Of a stretch of DNA of 20,274 nucleotides, positions 1 through 9,402 are shown one piece after another. The DNA is taken from assembly GCA_009801015.1 (NCBI GenBank), contig VHZZ01001284.1, positions 12,713 through 32,986 of the forward strand, given 5' to 3'. Below the pieces are notes generated by a model. It saw only the letters and a list, made by a program, of their open reading frames with translations, had not been told where the DNA came from and made no database searches. How positions within the stretch are numbered: the first letter of the stretch is position 1; each line of letters begins with the position of its first letter. The position numbers and the translations under genes are program-made. This DNA comes from Silene noctiflora. Its lineage: Eukaryota > Streptophyta > Magnoliopsida > Caryophyllales > Caryophyllaceae.

Positions 1-235
1 TGTATATTTTTGAGCTTATAAAAGTTTATATGTTAAATTTTAATTTTTTTTCTTGTCAAAACTCAAATTTAACTAAGTTTATATGAAATGTTTTTAAGTT
101 TTATTGTAATTTTTTGAGCTAATTGTCTAAGTAAATGAACTCAGAAACTCTATGGTAAAACTCATAATTTTTAAAACAAAACTCAAAAATTTTATTATAA
201 TGCTCAAAAACTATAAAATTGGTGGTAGTACATCA
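1..235. repeat. AT-rich MITE-like repeat, left end at or beyond window edge
   Basis: This is an AT-rich stretch in which ACTCAAAAATTT-like words recur (about 60, 160 and 182) and their reverse complement TTTTTGAGC appears near 8 and 112. The two sides are therefore roughly inverted relative to each other: left TTTTTGAGCTTATAAAA, right (reverse complement) TTTTTGAGCATTATAAT. The right edge, GGTGGTAGTACATC, runs into the small palindrome TACATC-A-GATGTA at 229-241. No ORF of note is present. It reads like one short terminal-inverted-repeat element, but the left boundary is uncertain because the window starts there. Superfamily not assigned. Confidence 0.35.
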
Positions 236-539
236 GATGTATAATCCAATTATTGTTGTTAAAGGTGTAAACCTTAAGGACAAAGGATGAGGGTAAAAGA
301 AAGGAACGAACCAAATAAAAAGCACGACCCTCTTATTCAAATAGGGCCCCATGCCAAATATTGTCTCTTTGCCTATATCAAATCTAAGGATGTGACCTCC
401 TCCATCATCTTCTTCCCCCACTTCATTACCCTCATTCACCATTTCTTGTCTCCCTTTTTTTTCCCTTAAAAATAAAGGAACAAAAGAAAAGAATCCCTAG
501 TATCATTAGCTATACATACACTAATACAATCAAGCCGCC
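230..539 (+). promoter_or_regulatory. Probable promoter and 5' leader of the ALOG gene
   Basis: This is the sequence directly upstream of the ALOG start codon. A TATA-like TATATCAA lies at 374-381. It is followed by a strongly pyrimidine-rich stretch (about 397-460, CTCCTCCATCATCTTCTTCC and similar), the sort of CT-rich patch common around plant transcription starts. The leader then turns A-rich and ends in GCCGCC immediately before ATG. The assignment of the TATA box and start site is inferred from composition and position only. A 5' intron cannot be excluded. Confidence 0.3.
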
Positions 540-1088
540 ATGTCAACCACCACCGGCTTCTCGAGTGAACCATCTAGGGTGGCAGGCTCGTCCCAGACGG
601 CTCAGCCCGCCACCCTAAGCCGGTACGAGTCACAAAAAAGGCGGGATTGGAACACTTTTGGACAATACCTAAGAAACATGAGACCACCCGTGGGTATAAC
701 CCAGTGCACCTGCCATCACGTGCTTGAGTTTTTAAGGTACCTTGATCAATTTGGAAAAACTAAGGTTCATTTGAATGGGTGTGCCTTCTTTGGGCAGCCT
801 GACCCACCTGGCCCATGTAGCTGCCCGCTCCGGCAGGCGTGGGGGAGCCTTGATGCCTTGATTGGACGACTTAGGGCGGCGTATGAAGAGAATGGTGGGT
901 CTCCTGAGACAAACCCCTTTGGAAATGGTGCCATAAGGGTTTACCTTAGGGAAGTTAAAGATGCTCAAGCTAGAGCTAGAGGGATTCCATATAAGAAGAA
1001 AAAGAAGAAGAGGAAGAACCATCTTGTTATGATGAACAACAATAATGATTCTCATGAAGGCTCTTCTTCTTCGAGTTTACATCGATAA
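540..1088 (+). CDS. LSH-like: ALOG-domain protein (LIGHT SENSITIVE HYPOCOTYLS / G1 family)
   Basis: This is an intact single-exon reading frame of 182 residues. ALOG proteins are plant-specific nuclear DNA-binding regulators of meristem, organ-boundary and light-dependent growth (Arabidopsis LSH1-10, rice G1, tomato TMF). The ALOG domain spans about residues 25-152. It opens with [18 protein letters not shown] (27-44), continues through [18 protein letters not shown] (60-77), and contains the zinc-ribbon-type insert with candidate ligands H77, C81, C93 and C95 ([19 protein letters not shown]). It then runs through [11 protein letters not shown] and [22 protein letters not shown] lysine-rich nuclear localisation signal (KKKKKKRK, 152-159) follows directly, as in the family. 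The tails are low-complexity: Ser/Thr-rich at the N-terminus, and poly-Asn then poly-Ser at the C-terminus. The start is chosen because GCCGCCATG is a strong initiation context and the length is normal for the family. GC content is clearly higher than in the flanks. The closest LSH paralogue cannot be decided without a tree. Confidence 0.97.
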   Translation: MSTTTGFSSEPSRVAGSSQTAQPATLSRYESQKRRDWNTFGQYLRNMRPPVGITQCTCHHVLEFLRYLDQFGKTKVHLNGCAFFGQPDPPGPCSCPLRQAWGSLDALIGRLRAAYEENGGSPETNPFGNGAIRVYLREVKDAQARARGIPYKKKKKKRKNHLVMMNNNNDSHEGSSSSSLHR

Positions 1089-2090
1089 GGTATATTTATT
1101 GCTACCTACATGCGCTTCTATATATATACTTTGATCACTAAGTTGTGCAGGAGGAGGTGTGTCGGTGTCAAGCATTATCATGCAAATCTATTGAAAGATA
1201 TACTTTTAACATCGTCTCATATATGTTTTTGTGAAGTTATGTAAAACTCTGCTTTTGAAATCCTGCTCGATATACTAAGTAGAGACTAAGTCTTAAAAAA
1301 AAAACATACTCGTAATTATTTTGGTTCTTGTCAAGAACGCAATGATCCAAGTCTCCTTGGAAAAGAATGTCGGAAAAGAGTGAAATAGATTTAACGTTTA
1401 TGAAACCCTAGCTAGATTATTATATACTCCATAGCTAGTGATGAAGAATATCTTGCCAAAGAGTAGCGTTGAAGGGCTATAGCTAGCTATTAGTAAATTA
1501 ACTGCTCCACAATGTCCATACGATTAAATGGATGACCCATGAAATATTCGGGTTGCCCCACCATAAGAAAATCTGTCTCTCATTGATCCATCTCTCATAT
1601 CATTTAAAACTACTGTGATCAACTTGTTTACATTGCATGTGATTCTATAGTTGTTATTTTCATATATTATTATACTACTATATATATTATATTCATCTAT
1701 TTATGTATGTATGCATGTATTTGGTTATTTTGGTACATATAATTTATAAAAAAAATAAAATCAGAACATATACTTGTCATCTATGAATGAAACTAATCAC
1801 GTTTTGTGTTTGTAATACGGAGTATGTGTGTATTGGGCTAGGTTAGAGTTGGAATATTTTTGAATAAAATCATCTCTAGTACGTGTTATGTGTAGTGTGA
1901 AAACCAAAATCTTCTAAAACATTTCAAATTCTCATCAAATGAACCAATATTTTAAGTTTAGAAACCCATTTAGAATACATTTTGATCAAACTTTAGATCA
2001 ACCTTGAGTTGTGATAGTATTATATGTCAAATTCATAAATGAGCCTAGATTGGTTCAGTCATTGACTAAATCAATTTACAAACAAAGGCT
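1089..2090. other. ALOG 3' flank, no further gene seen
   Basis: The 3' untranslated region of the ALOG gene lies here, but its end is not certain; AATAAA-type signals occur near 1754 and at 1863-1868. A possible very short intron (1090-1150) is treated under findings. The rest is AT-rich, with TA-rich runs near 1675-1690 and ATGTATGTATGCATG near 1703. No coding region or RNA gene is recognisable. Confidence 0.4.
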
Positions 2091-2094
2091 CTCT

Positions 2095-2310
2095 TATATT
2101 GGAGTTAATTTCAGCTTATTTCAATTTAGTACATCTCCATTTAGTTGAGTTTACTTTTATTTAGTTCATTCAGTTCCATTAAGTTAAGTTATGTTTAATT
2201 TAGTTGTTTTCAGTCGAAAAGAACAAGGTCAGTTCACTTCAATTCAGCTCCATTCAGTTCAATTCAGTTCAGTTCATCTCCATTTAATTTATTCAGTTCA
2301 ACCCTTTTCT
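2095..2310. repeat. TTCAGTTCA-type low-complexity repeat
   Basis: The words TTCAGTTCA, TTCATTCAGTTCC and TTCAATTCAGCTCC recur about every 10-20 bases, densest at 2230-2300. The short open frame over this stretch is a by-product of the repeat. It may be the body of a degenerate MITE or a decayed minisatellite; no clear terminal repeats are seen. Confidence 0.5.
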
Positions 2311-2825
2311 GCCCAAAAGGAGAGGATCAAATTATCAATATTGCATTTTAAAACCAATTATTGTCGAAGTAACCCATTTACAAAACAATAGTGGTACTTA
2401 AATTTCCTTTTTTTTCCCGATCAATATGGAACACATTCAAAATGGTTGTTTATTAGTTGTTTTTCTCCAACATGTAACATGGAGATATATTACTCAAATT
2501 CCCGTAAAATATGGAGTGCAAACGTAGCTTGAAAACACATAAATGTTCTATGTTTATAGTCTTATAGATTAAAAGTTGTTAGAATAATGAAAACGGCTCC
2601 ACCGTGAGTTATTGATATCTAGTTTATTTCATAAAATTTCCATAACATACAATATAAAAAAGTGAAAATTTGTCACGTGATATAAATTTAATTCCTCGTC
2701 TTGTGTTTGATATATCCTAAAAGTCATTAAGTCAAATGGGGCATTTTTTAACATAATGTATACCTAAATTTGTACTTTGGCTTGAAAACCCATTTAACTT
2801 GAAAGCACATAATTTGCCTTGAATG
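2311..2825. other. AT-rich intergenic DNA, nothing recognised
   Basis: There is no open frame of interest, no terminal inverted repeats and no RNA gene that I can see. Confidence 0.4.
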
Positions 2826-2972
2826 AGAGTAGTAAAAGTAACATTAATAATAGTGTGAGTAGTGAAAAAACAGTAGTTAAAAACGAAAAAATTCTAAAAT
2901 AGTGAAAGTAATAGTAATAATAACAGTCAACAGGTGTAATGAAGATAACATTAGTAATAAGAGGAGTAATGT
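2826..2972. repeat. Imperfect AGTAATA/AGTAGTG repeat
   Basis: Short A-rich units of the AGTAATA, AGTGAAA and AGTAGTA kind follow one another with no exact period. The stretch ends at TACTCCGTATGTCTCTC (2973 onwards), which resembles a Stowaway terminus, but no matching opposite end was found. Confidence 0.35.
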
Positions 2973-3785
2973 ACTCCGTATGTCTCTCTCATAATTTGGT
3001 TGATAAATGTTATCTTAATAATAACTAAATAAAAGTATGTCATACAAAACTATATCATACATGCTAAATAGATGAATACCACAAGTCGAAGAAATTTCAT
3101 TTCATAAAAAAAAAATTCATAAAGCAACGTAAATATAGGTAGCCCGGATAGGATCAGACACCAAACTAGGAGACCCTTTATCCGATTCACATAGACGAGC
3201 TAAATATTCAAGTAAAATAAGTTTCATATCCTTAAAATGTGTTAGCATATGTATCCAATAAATCAATTGCTATATTACTTTTTTTTTCTCTCTAATTGTT
3301 TATTCATACGGTCTATGTACCTAAAAAGGGTATCATGTACACCAACTAACAAGATATATATTCACATTCATTTAACGCCAGTATAATACCTATTTGGAAA
3401 ATAAATTTACTTTTGTCAGAATCAACACAAAATGAAAATAGCCAAAAGAATGTAATGAAATTTTGTTGAATATGTTTGGTATAATATGGTGAAAAATGAA
3501 AATCATAACTCATTTTGTTGAACGTCGTACGTAGTTTATTTTCGTAAAATTCTTTGATTAGAAAGAATTTCAGAATCGACAAATCATATTGATGTCAAGT
3601 CAAAAACGTCTAAAACCTCATTAACATGATCAATGTCTATTGTCTAATATAACCTTCTGGTCATCAAAAAATGAAGCTGCACCTGATTGTATGTTTATGC
3701 CAGTATTATTGCAACTCAGGCAAACGAGCTGTGCTTTCAATATTTATTACAATGTCGGGTTTTCGATCTACTGAAGGTGGGAAAC
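2973..3785. other. AT-rich intergenic DNA, nothing recognised
   Basis: This is low-GC sequence without a convincing gene. The short minus-strand open frame at 3346-3582 is AT-driven, has no recognisable domain and no compositional contrast to its surroundings. Confidence 0.4.
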
Positions 3786-3990
3786 AGTGGCGGAGCCAAA
3801 AATTGAACCCAGCGGAGACACGATAATGGTTAAGAGAAACTCGATAAAGTTTGGAAAATTTCAACTAAAAACTCGAAAATATTCATCCTTCAGTGGGGTA
3901 ATGGTTTAAGGAAAACTCGAAAATTTCAACGGATAATTGTCATTATTTTCATTTTGGAATTTACTGCTTGAATAGGGCTAGGGTAACTAG
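3786..3990. mobile_element. Single-ended repeat starting CAGTGGCGGAGCC (hAT-like terminus)
   Basis: CAGTGGCGGAGCC is a terminus typical of plant hAT-type non-autonomous elements. Behind it the phrase TAATGGTTAAG...AAACTCGA appears twice (about 3825-3846 and 3899-3920), indicating an internal duplication. The opposite end (GGCTCCGCCACTG) is not present nearby, so this is either a truncated copy or a decayed end. The family call rests on the terminus alone. Confidence 0.35.
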
Positions 3991-4120
3991 AGAGATTATT
4001 TTGTTATATTGGTAAGTTAGATTTGCTAAAATTTCATTCAATATGCAAGAGAAAAAAATCCTTGACTAATTGGTCTATGTGGATAATCAAATTACTCATC
4101 AACGTATTAACGTATTCGCA

Positions 4121-4196
4121 AAATAAAAAGGTAAACAAATAATTCCGACACACGAAATAAAGTGGAAAGGAAAATAAATGGTCGCGACGGAGGGAA
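4121..4196. mobile_element. Right-hand remnant of a Stowaway-like MITE
   Basis: The sequence GGTAAACAAATAATTCC near 4131 followed by AAATGGTCGCGACGGAGGGAA ending at 4196, with TA at 4197-4198, matches the subterminal and terminal pattern of plant Stowaway elements (Tc1/mariner type, TA target). No matching left terminus is visible upstream, so the copy is truncated or decayed. Confidence 0.45.
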
Positions 4197-4199
4197 TAT

Positions 4200-4656
4200 T
4201 ATAAGTTAAGGTTATGTATGGTAAATTAAGATGAAAATGTAACTAAAATTCAAATAGCTAATTGAAAAAGATGTTAAAAGTTACAAGCTTAAAAATGTTT
4301 GGAAACTTAATGAAAATGTAAAACTATTTTTGTTAAAAATGAAAATTAAACCGAAAAAGCCACTTATTTAGGAGAATTATTATTCACTCTCTCTTTTCTA
4401 CCTTCTTTTCTAATAACCGGATAAAATAAAATATATTTGGCCTCATCCATTTGCTATCCGACCCCACAGAGATTGTAAGATCGAGGATAAAAGGAGAAGG
4501 TGGAAGAGAAGGTGTGAGGAAGAAGATAGATTGCATTTCTGAGCTATTTTATTCTCTCATCCTACTAAGTACATTTTTATTTCAACTTCTTGTATGGTAA
4601 CTGAAATTTTGGCCTATATAGCTACAACTTAATTAGGTTGTCAAATAAGAGTCTAA
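4200..4656. other. AT-rich intergenic DNA, nothing recognised
   Basis: A long A-rich stretch (4200-4370) is followed by a purine-rich patch around 4480-4530 (AAGGAGAAGGTGGAAGAGAAGG). No gene or element boundary is clear. Confidence 0.35.
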
Positions 4657-4969
4657 GACCATCCCCAAGCAGAAGGTCGACTTAATCGGGTCACCAAAAT
4701 TTTTCCTCTTAATCACACCTTATTAATCTTGACTCACTTTCACTCTCCCAAGCAGAAGGTCACCACTTTAGGTCAATACCCAATTTTTTGTTTACTTTGT
4801 TTTCCTCATTATTTGTGTCCAATCAATTAGAAGGTGACACCTATTAGGTCACCAAATTGACCTCCAATTGACCTCTTCTACTTCAAGGTCATGCTAATAT
4901 AGTGATTAATTATGGATTAACATGACCCAATAAGGTCATGACCCTCTCCATGACCTTGCTTGGGCATTC
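4657..4969. mobile_element. PIF/Harbinger-like MITE, 313 bp, TAA target duplication
   Basis: The left end GACCATCCCCAAGCAGAAGG and the right end (reverse complement GAATGCCCAAGCAAGGTC) form imperfect terminal inverted repeats sharing CCCAAGC and AAGGTC. The element is bracketed by TAA at 4654-4656 and 4970-4972, the 3-bp target duplication of PIF/Harbinger elements. Inside, CCCAAGCAGAAGGTC is repeated near 4747, and several GGTCACC/GGTCATG words recur. There is no coding capacity. Confidence 0.65.
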
Positions 4970-4974
4970 TAAAA

Positions 4975-5129
4975 CTCCCTCCATCCTATTTTTATTTTCT
5001 TCATTTGACTTTGATTTGATAATTTTGATAAATTTGCAGATCTATCTTTTATTCATTTCTCTATATTTTTTATTTTTTGCAATCGATATTTAATTAGTGG
5101 TAAACAAATGACGACTGGAACGAATAGAA
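4975..5129. mobile_element. Diverged Stowaway-like MITE
   Basis: The left end CTCCCTCCATCCTATTTTT and the right end (reverse complement near 5129: CTATTCGTTCCAGTCG...GTTTACC) match the usual Stowaway terminal plan, though imperfectly. The copy lies only five bases from the end of the Harbinger-like MITE. The TA duplication is not clean. Confidence 0.45.
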
Positions 5130-5345
5130 TAAGAAATTATTAACTCATCATGGACGGTTGATGCTCACTCCACAAATATGAACGTTTTTATATTATTAGT
5201 TAAACATATTTCTGAGAAAAAATAACTTCGAGAAAAAATAACTGACACTAACAAATAGAATTATTTCAAACTTGAACGGGCCTAAATAGTTAGACTTGAA
5301 ACAAAATCATAAAGTCAATAAACCCCAGCCTACCCGTATCATGTT

Positions 5346-5428
5346 CTCCCTTTGTTTCAATTATTTATTTTCCTATTTTTTAAGTTGTGTTTTAATTAAA
5401 GGTAAACAGATAATTTGAATCGATGAAA
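5346..5428. mobile_element. Short Stowaway-like MITE, about 83 bp
   Basis: The left side CTCCCTTTGTTTCAATTATT and the right side (reverse complement ATTTCATCGATTCAAATTAT, then CTGTTTACC) are inverted relative to one another across a short T-rich centre. This is the common plan of very small plant Stowaways. Boundaries are approximate. Confidence 0.45.
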
Positions 5429-5429
5429 T

Positions 5430-5915
5430 ACCCAAGAATTATACTGTCACAAAATTACACAAGCCAGATAAAATCCATTAGACGTTAGTTGAGCTAGTAT
5501 GAAAATTGTAGAAATAAAGATATATTAATAATTTTGCACTTTGTATTATTGTTGATTTTTTTTCTTTTGAACATGAAATGATTTAGGATGACATAAATGC
5601 AACACATATGGGTCATGCCTACACATATAATTGTACGATGTTGAGCTTCTTTAAAACAACTAAGATTCAATCTAAAACAAATACAATTAAGATTCCGACA
5701 AAATTAAAGAATGAGACGGTTATGGAGATTGAATTATTTTGTAGGGGTCATTAGACGTATCATTACATAGAAGCTCAATCATTTGCTTTTCATGATTTAT
5801 TTACTCCAAACATGTGCTGCCATTTTTGTTGGCGTATGATCAAGCTAATCTCGACCTCTAAAGTTGTTAATTACTTGTATATTTTGTACGAGAATGTTTA
5901 AGGCAATAAGGGTAG
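5430..5915. other. AT-rich intergenic DNA, nothing recognised
   Basis: I see no coding, RNA or terminal-repeat signal in this stretch. Confidence 0.35.
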
Positions 5916-6010
5916 TCTTTATGTCAGTCGGATAAGTATTCATTTCAGCTATTAAAAATACTTCCAATCTATATTTTTGAGCTCAAATTTCAAATCCTGC
6001 CTTTGTTTAG
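5916..6010 (+). repeat. Possible tRNA-derived SINE head (weak)
   Basis: A box-A-like ATGTCAGTCGGATAAG (5921-5936) is followed about 50 bases later by a box-B-like TTTCAAATCC (5988-5997). This is the order and rough distance of an RNA polymerase III internal promoter in tRNA-derived SINEs. Both boxes deviate from consensus, and no tRNA fold, poly-A tail or target duplication was established, so this is only a candidate. Confidence 0.25.
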
Positions 6011-6506
6011 TGTTTATTGTTCAAACAATAATACAAAAGATATAAATATAGAGACATATCGGATAATTTACTAAGCACATAAAGCAGCGCTTTTGTAAAA
6101 CTCTAATATCGACCCTCTCAAAAACTAAACAACCGGCCATGTTTCACAATATGACATTTGAGATACAATGAAGTGCAATCAAATTAACTTGCTTTAGTAA
6201 TTTGATCCTACCTTTAATGCATGGGAATTTTATCAGGCATACTTAAAAAATGCTGCAATAATTTTATAAGGTTGGGAAGCAATTGTAATGAGAAAAAAAT
6301 TCCAAAATTTTTCTGATTTTATCGTATAATCTAAATGAGTCAATTTATAGACACTCTATACTAGAAATACATAGAAGGGACACAACTTTTAACCAATAGA
6401 TACGTTCGTATCGACTTGCCTGTTAGAATAGAGGTATGGGCATATCAATCTCAATGCGCAAAAAATAAGAATTTTTCATTGAAACTTGAAGAATCCGATA
6501 TTAATC

Positions 6507-6677
6507 CACATGTCAGTGTCTCATATTGATACAAAAGAAGAGAGGTTACCACTTTATAACTTAAGGCGCTACTCCCTCTATTGTCAACTGTTTTTAGAAT
6601 GGAACCTCCTTAAGCTTATCAAGCGGACTCGTTCTCCTCCATTTGGGTGCGGTTCAGACCTGTTTGCATTTTATAAC
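6507..6677 (+). repeat. 171-bp repeat, copy 1 (uninterrupted), LTR-like
   Basis: This copy starts CACATGTCAGTGTCTCATAT, contains a TATA-like CACTTTATAAC near 6550 and CTACTCCCTCTATTGTCAAC at 6570-6589, and ends in TTTGCATTTTATAAC. It aligns without net gaps to copy 2 (6819-6892 plus 7626-7722). The TATA box, the short length and the absence of coding potential suggest a fragment of an LTR or similar promoter-bearing repeat; which family is not clear. The open frame covering it (6486-6755) is not conserved as protein between the copies. Confidence 0.6.
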
Positions 6678-6892
6678 ACGGTTTCAAAGTCAACGGCTAA
6701 AAACCTGGGTATGATGAATCAACTGGACCAATTATTCGCAACCGTTGGAAAATAACGCGGTTTGCTTTGACGGCTGGAAGAGAGGCCTAATTACCCCAAA
6801 CCGATTTAAAATGGACTTCACATGTGTGTGTCCTACATTGATAAAGAAGGAGACAGTTTACCATTTTATAAGCTAAAAGGCTACTCTCTCTA

Positions 6893-7616
6893 CACAAATT
6901 CTCATTTATGACATGCACTATCCGTCACAAGGGAGAGACGGATCCGGAGCGGATACATATCATATTATGTTAATGTGGATACAAGTGAGCCATTAAATGC
7001 TAATTTGCATTAGGATCAACACCAAAACAACAATTTTTTTTGACTGAGCAATCTCATCACTTTATTTTGACGTGAGTTCATATATTTTCTCATTTTAAAA
7101 CTCTTCAACATGGTTACATTTCCAACTAAGCTAGTAAGATTATAACACATACTCTTATGCGACCATGTTTATGCAATTTTATTATCGTTATAAAAGTGTT
7201 TCATTTGCAAAAGAAATGATTGTTAATATGGTTCCATTTCAAACTAAAATGTTATCATTTTTACACAAATTACCTTTTTTGCATTGTCATATATGTTCTC
7301 ATTTTAAGACTCTTCAACATGGTTACATTTTCACTTAAACTGGTAACATTTTAACACATACTTATACGTGACCATGTTTATACAATTTTGTTATCATTAT
7401 AAGAAAATGAGTAAAGAAGTGACTTTATTAGTACGCATGTGTTTGCATGGGGAAATCCCCCTTTCTTTCTATTTTTTTATTGTGTATTGTCAAATCAATT
7501 TTTAATATATTAATACACAAAATGGCCCACTTGTACCCATATTAACATAATATGGTAGGTATTCGCTTCTTCTCTCCCTTGTGATGGATAGTGCATGTCA
7601 CAAGGGAGACTAATTG
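6893..7616. mobile_element. MULE-type MITE, 724 bp, 9-bp target duplication CTCTCTCTA
   Basis: Target duplications CTCTCTCTA lie at 6884-6892 and 7617-7625. The terminal inverted repeats are roughly 100 bp. The left side reads CACAAATTCTCATTTATGAC, then ATGCACTATCC; the right side (reverse complement) reads CAATTAGTCTCCCTTGTGAC, then ATGCACTATCC. Similarity continues inward to ATATTATGTTAATGTGGATA and ACAAGTGAGCCATT. Long inverted repeats with a 9-bp duplication are the signature of Mutator-like elements. There is no transposase frame, so it is non-autonomous. The interior holds a direct repeat (7079-7195 and 7289-7404). Confidence 0.85.
7079..7404. repeat. Internal direct repeat of the MULE-type MITE
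   Basis: Two copies of about 117 bp (7079-7195 and 7289-7404) share TTTTCTCATTTTAA, ACTCTTCAACATGGTTACAT, CGACCATGTTTAT/GTGACCATGTTTATA and the TTATCNTTATAA end. A third, partial and more diverged copy (TATGGTTCCATTTCAAACTA) lies between them near 7224-7270. Confidence 0.7.
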
Positions 7617-7722
7617 CTCTCTCTATTGTCAATTAATTTTAGAGTGACACCTCCTTACACTTATCAAGCGGACTCTCTCTCCTTCATTTAAGAATGACCC
7701 AGACCCGTTTGCATGTTCTAAC

Positions 7723-8512
7723 AAAACCCAACTTCCTTGTGCATACTTGAGTACCAAACATAATCCTCTTTGTTCAAACGCTATGGTTTACAAAACTTTT
7801 ACGCAAGCCTAAACAATCAAATTATAACATCAATCTGCAGTCATTTTCTTTTCTTAGTGCACAAAGTATTACTAATATTTATTTTGTATAAAATCCACGC
7901 CTTTTATTTAATGATAATATATCATTAATCTTATGTAAACATTACTCATGTTAATTTTAAAGTTTCAACAATCCTCCTCTATTTTAGAGTAACAATTGTC
8001 GCTTCAGATGTAACATGTGGAAATTTTAACTCATGCATAAATAAATGAAAGTGTATTTACTATTAAACTTTAACTTAGTGTAATACACTTTAAAACCGTT
8101 TGCATTAGTAATGTATATTATCTTTTGAACCATACAATTACAATCAACTATATATCGAAGACATTACACACACAAGTTTTGCTCGACAACATTATTATAG
8201 TTGACACTATTATAAATCTTATATCCATATCTATCCTTGAATTATTTTGATCCAAGTTAGGCCCCTTTATCTTGCTGAAGCGACCACACTTTTAACTTAG
8301 ATAAGCAAATCTTTTAGATCTTGTTCCTTCGACAAAATACTTTTCCAAAAGATTTATTAAAAGCATAACTCAATTCACTTACTTCACATGACCAAACACG
8401 TACCTTAAATGATTATTCTTTTGTGTTTACAGACACAATAAAAAAATACTTTTCGCACTAAAATCAAAATCTAACGTTGTATTAAAGATTGAGCCGAGAA
8501 TTCTTTCACATG
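7723..8512. other. Intergenic DNA with dispersed repeat; edge of the copia fossil
   Basis: No gene is seen. The stretch 8052-8090 (TGTATTTACTATTAAACTTT, then AACTTAGTGTAATACAC) recurs in diverged form at 9035-9075. From about 7900 on, the DNA resembles the outer part of the minus-strand copia fossil, possibly its LTR, but no terminus was pinned down. Confidence 0.3.
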
Positions 8513-8514
8513 TA

Positions 8515-8818
8515 CTTCCTCCAACCCTAAATAATCTTCCTAGTTTGACTTTTGAGGTAAAGTTTAAAAACTTTTAATTCGTCATAAACTTGTGACCTCT
8601 CACAAGCTCCAAGTGCCAAAACAAAGTGGGAGAGGTCACAGGCTTATGACGATTACAAGCGAGACTTTCTAAAAATGTATTTACATTCATCATACAAAAA
8701 TCATTAACAAAAGTATTTTTTGAATGAGACATTATTTATAAAAATGAAGAAAAATTGAGTTAAAGTAGTGCGTAAGTGTGCAAGCCAAACAAGGAAGATT
8801 AGTTTAGATTGGAGGAAG
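8515..8818. mobile_element. Stowaway-type MITE, 304 bp, TA target duplication
   Basis: The left terminus CTTCCTCCAACCCTAAATAA and the right terminus (reverse complement CTTCCTCCAATCTAAACTAA) continue into TCTTCC-T-GTTTG, giving inverted repeats of about 40 bp. TA flanks the element at 8513-8514 and 8819-8820. It sits inside copia-derived DNA. A second, inner inverted repeat of 22 bp with two mismatches (8580-8601 and 8630-8651) forms a central hairpin. Confidence 0.85.
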
Positions 8819-9402
8819 TAACTAAATCATTCCGGCTTAGTACCCATCTCTTTTGCAGTTTTTACACCATGTCCCTTGACAATCCTTTCATGAAAGGATC
8901 CGCCAAATTTAAGCTCGAGCTTATAAAATTAACGATTACATCTCGATCACTTACTAGTTGTTCCCCCACATAACTATGTCTCAAACTCTTGTGTAGAAAC
9001 TTTTTTATTTACATCTTTATAAGCTCATATAAAATGTATTTTTGATTGAACTTTAACTTAGTATAATGCACGCTTTTTTCCGACTGGTTGATCTCAAAAC
9101 CACTTGTCAGCACAACATCATCAAATTCCTAATGTTATTGCTTTGGTGCTTGCTTCACCCCATAAAAAGATCTAACTAGCTTGTAAAATTTATTTTTTAT
9201 CCTTTGAAAACAAAACCTTCTAATTGTTTCATATAAACCTCCTCCTCCAATTCACCATTTAAAAATGTCGTTTGACATCCATTTGGTGAATTACAAGATT
9301 ATGAATCATCGAAGAGCAGTTAATTAGTTATTTTAGCCACTGATGAATATGTGTCAAAGTAGTCGATTTCATGTTTTTGCCTTAATCCTTAAGCTATCAA
9401 TC

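Larger units (their letters stand above)
6819..7722 (+). repeat. 171-bp repeat, copy 2, split by a MITE
   Basis: The left part (6819-6892, 74 bp) and right part (7626-7722, 97 bp) together equal the length of copy 1 exactly, with about four in five bases alike by eye. They are separated by the 724-bp MITE at 6893-7616 plus one copy of the 9-bp duplication. The insertion therefore came after the two repeat copies existed. Confidence 0.6.

Noticed and set aside
732-1055. Minus-strand open frame overlapping the ALOG gene
   Set aside because: It is a shadow of a GC-richer coding region; the plus frame has the full ALOG domain and the minus product has no recognisable feature.
6399-6412. Palindrome GATACG-TT-CGTATC as a regulatory site
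   Set aside because: It is a single 14-bp occurrence with no neighbouring gene; chance is a sufficient explanation.
6486-6755. 89-codon frame as a host gene
   Set aside because: It lies in the 171-bp repeat, whose second copy does not keep the frame, and it has no domain.
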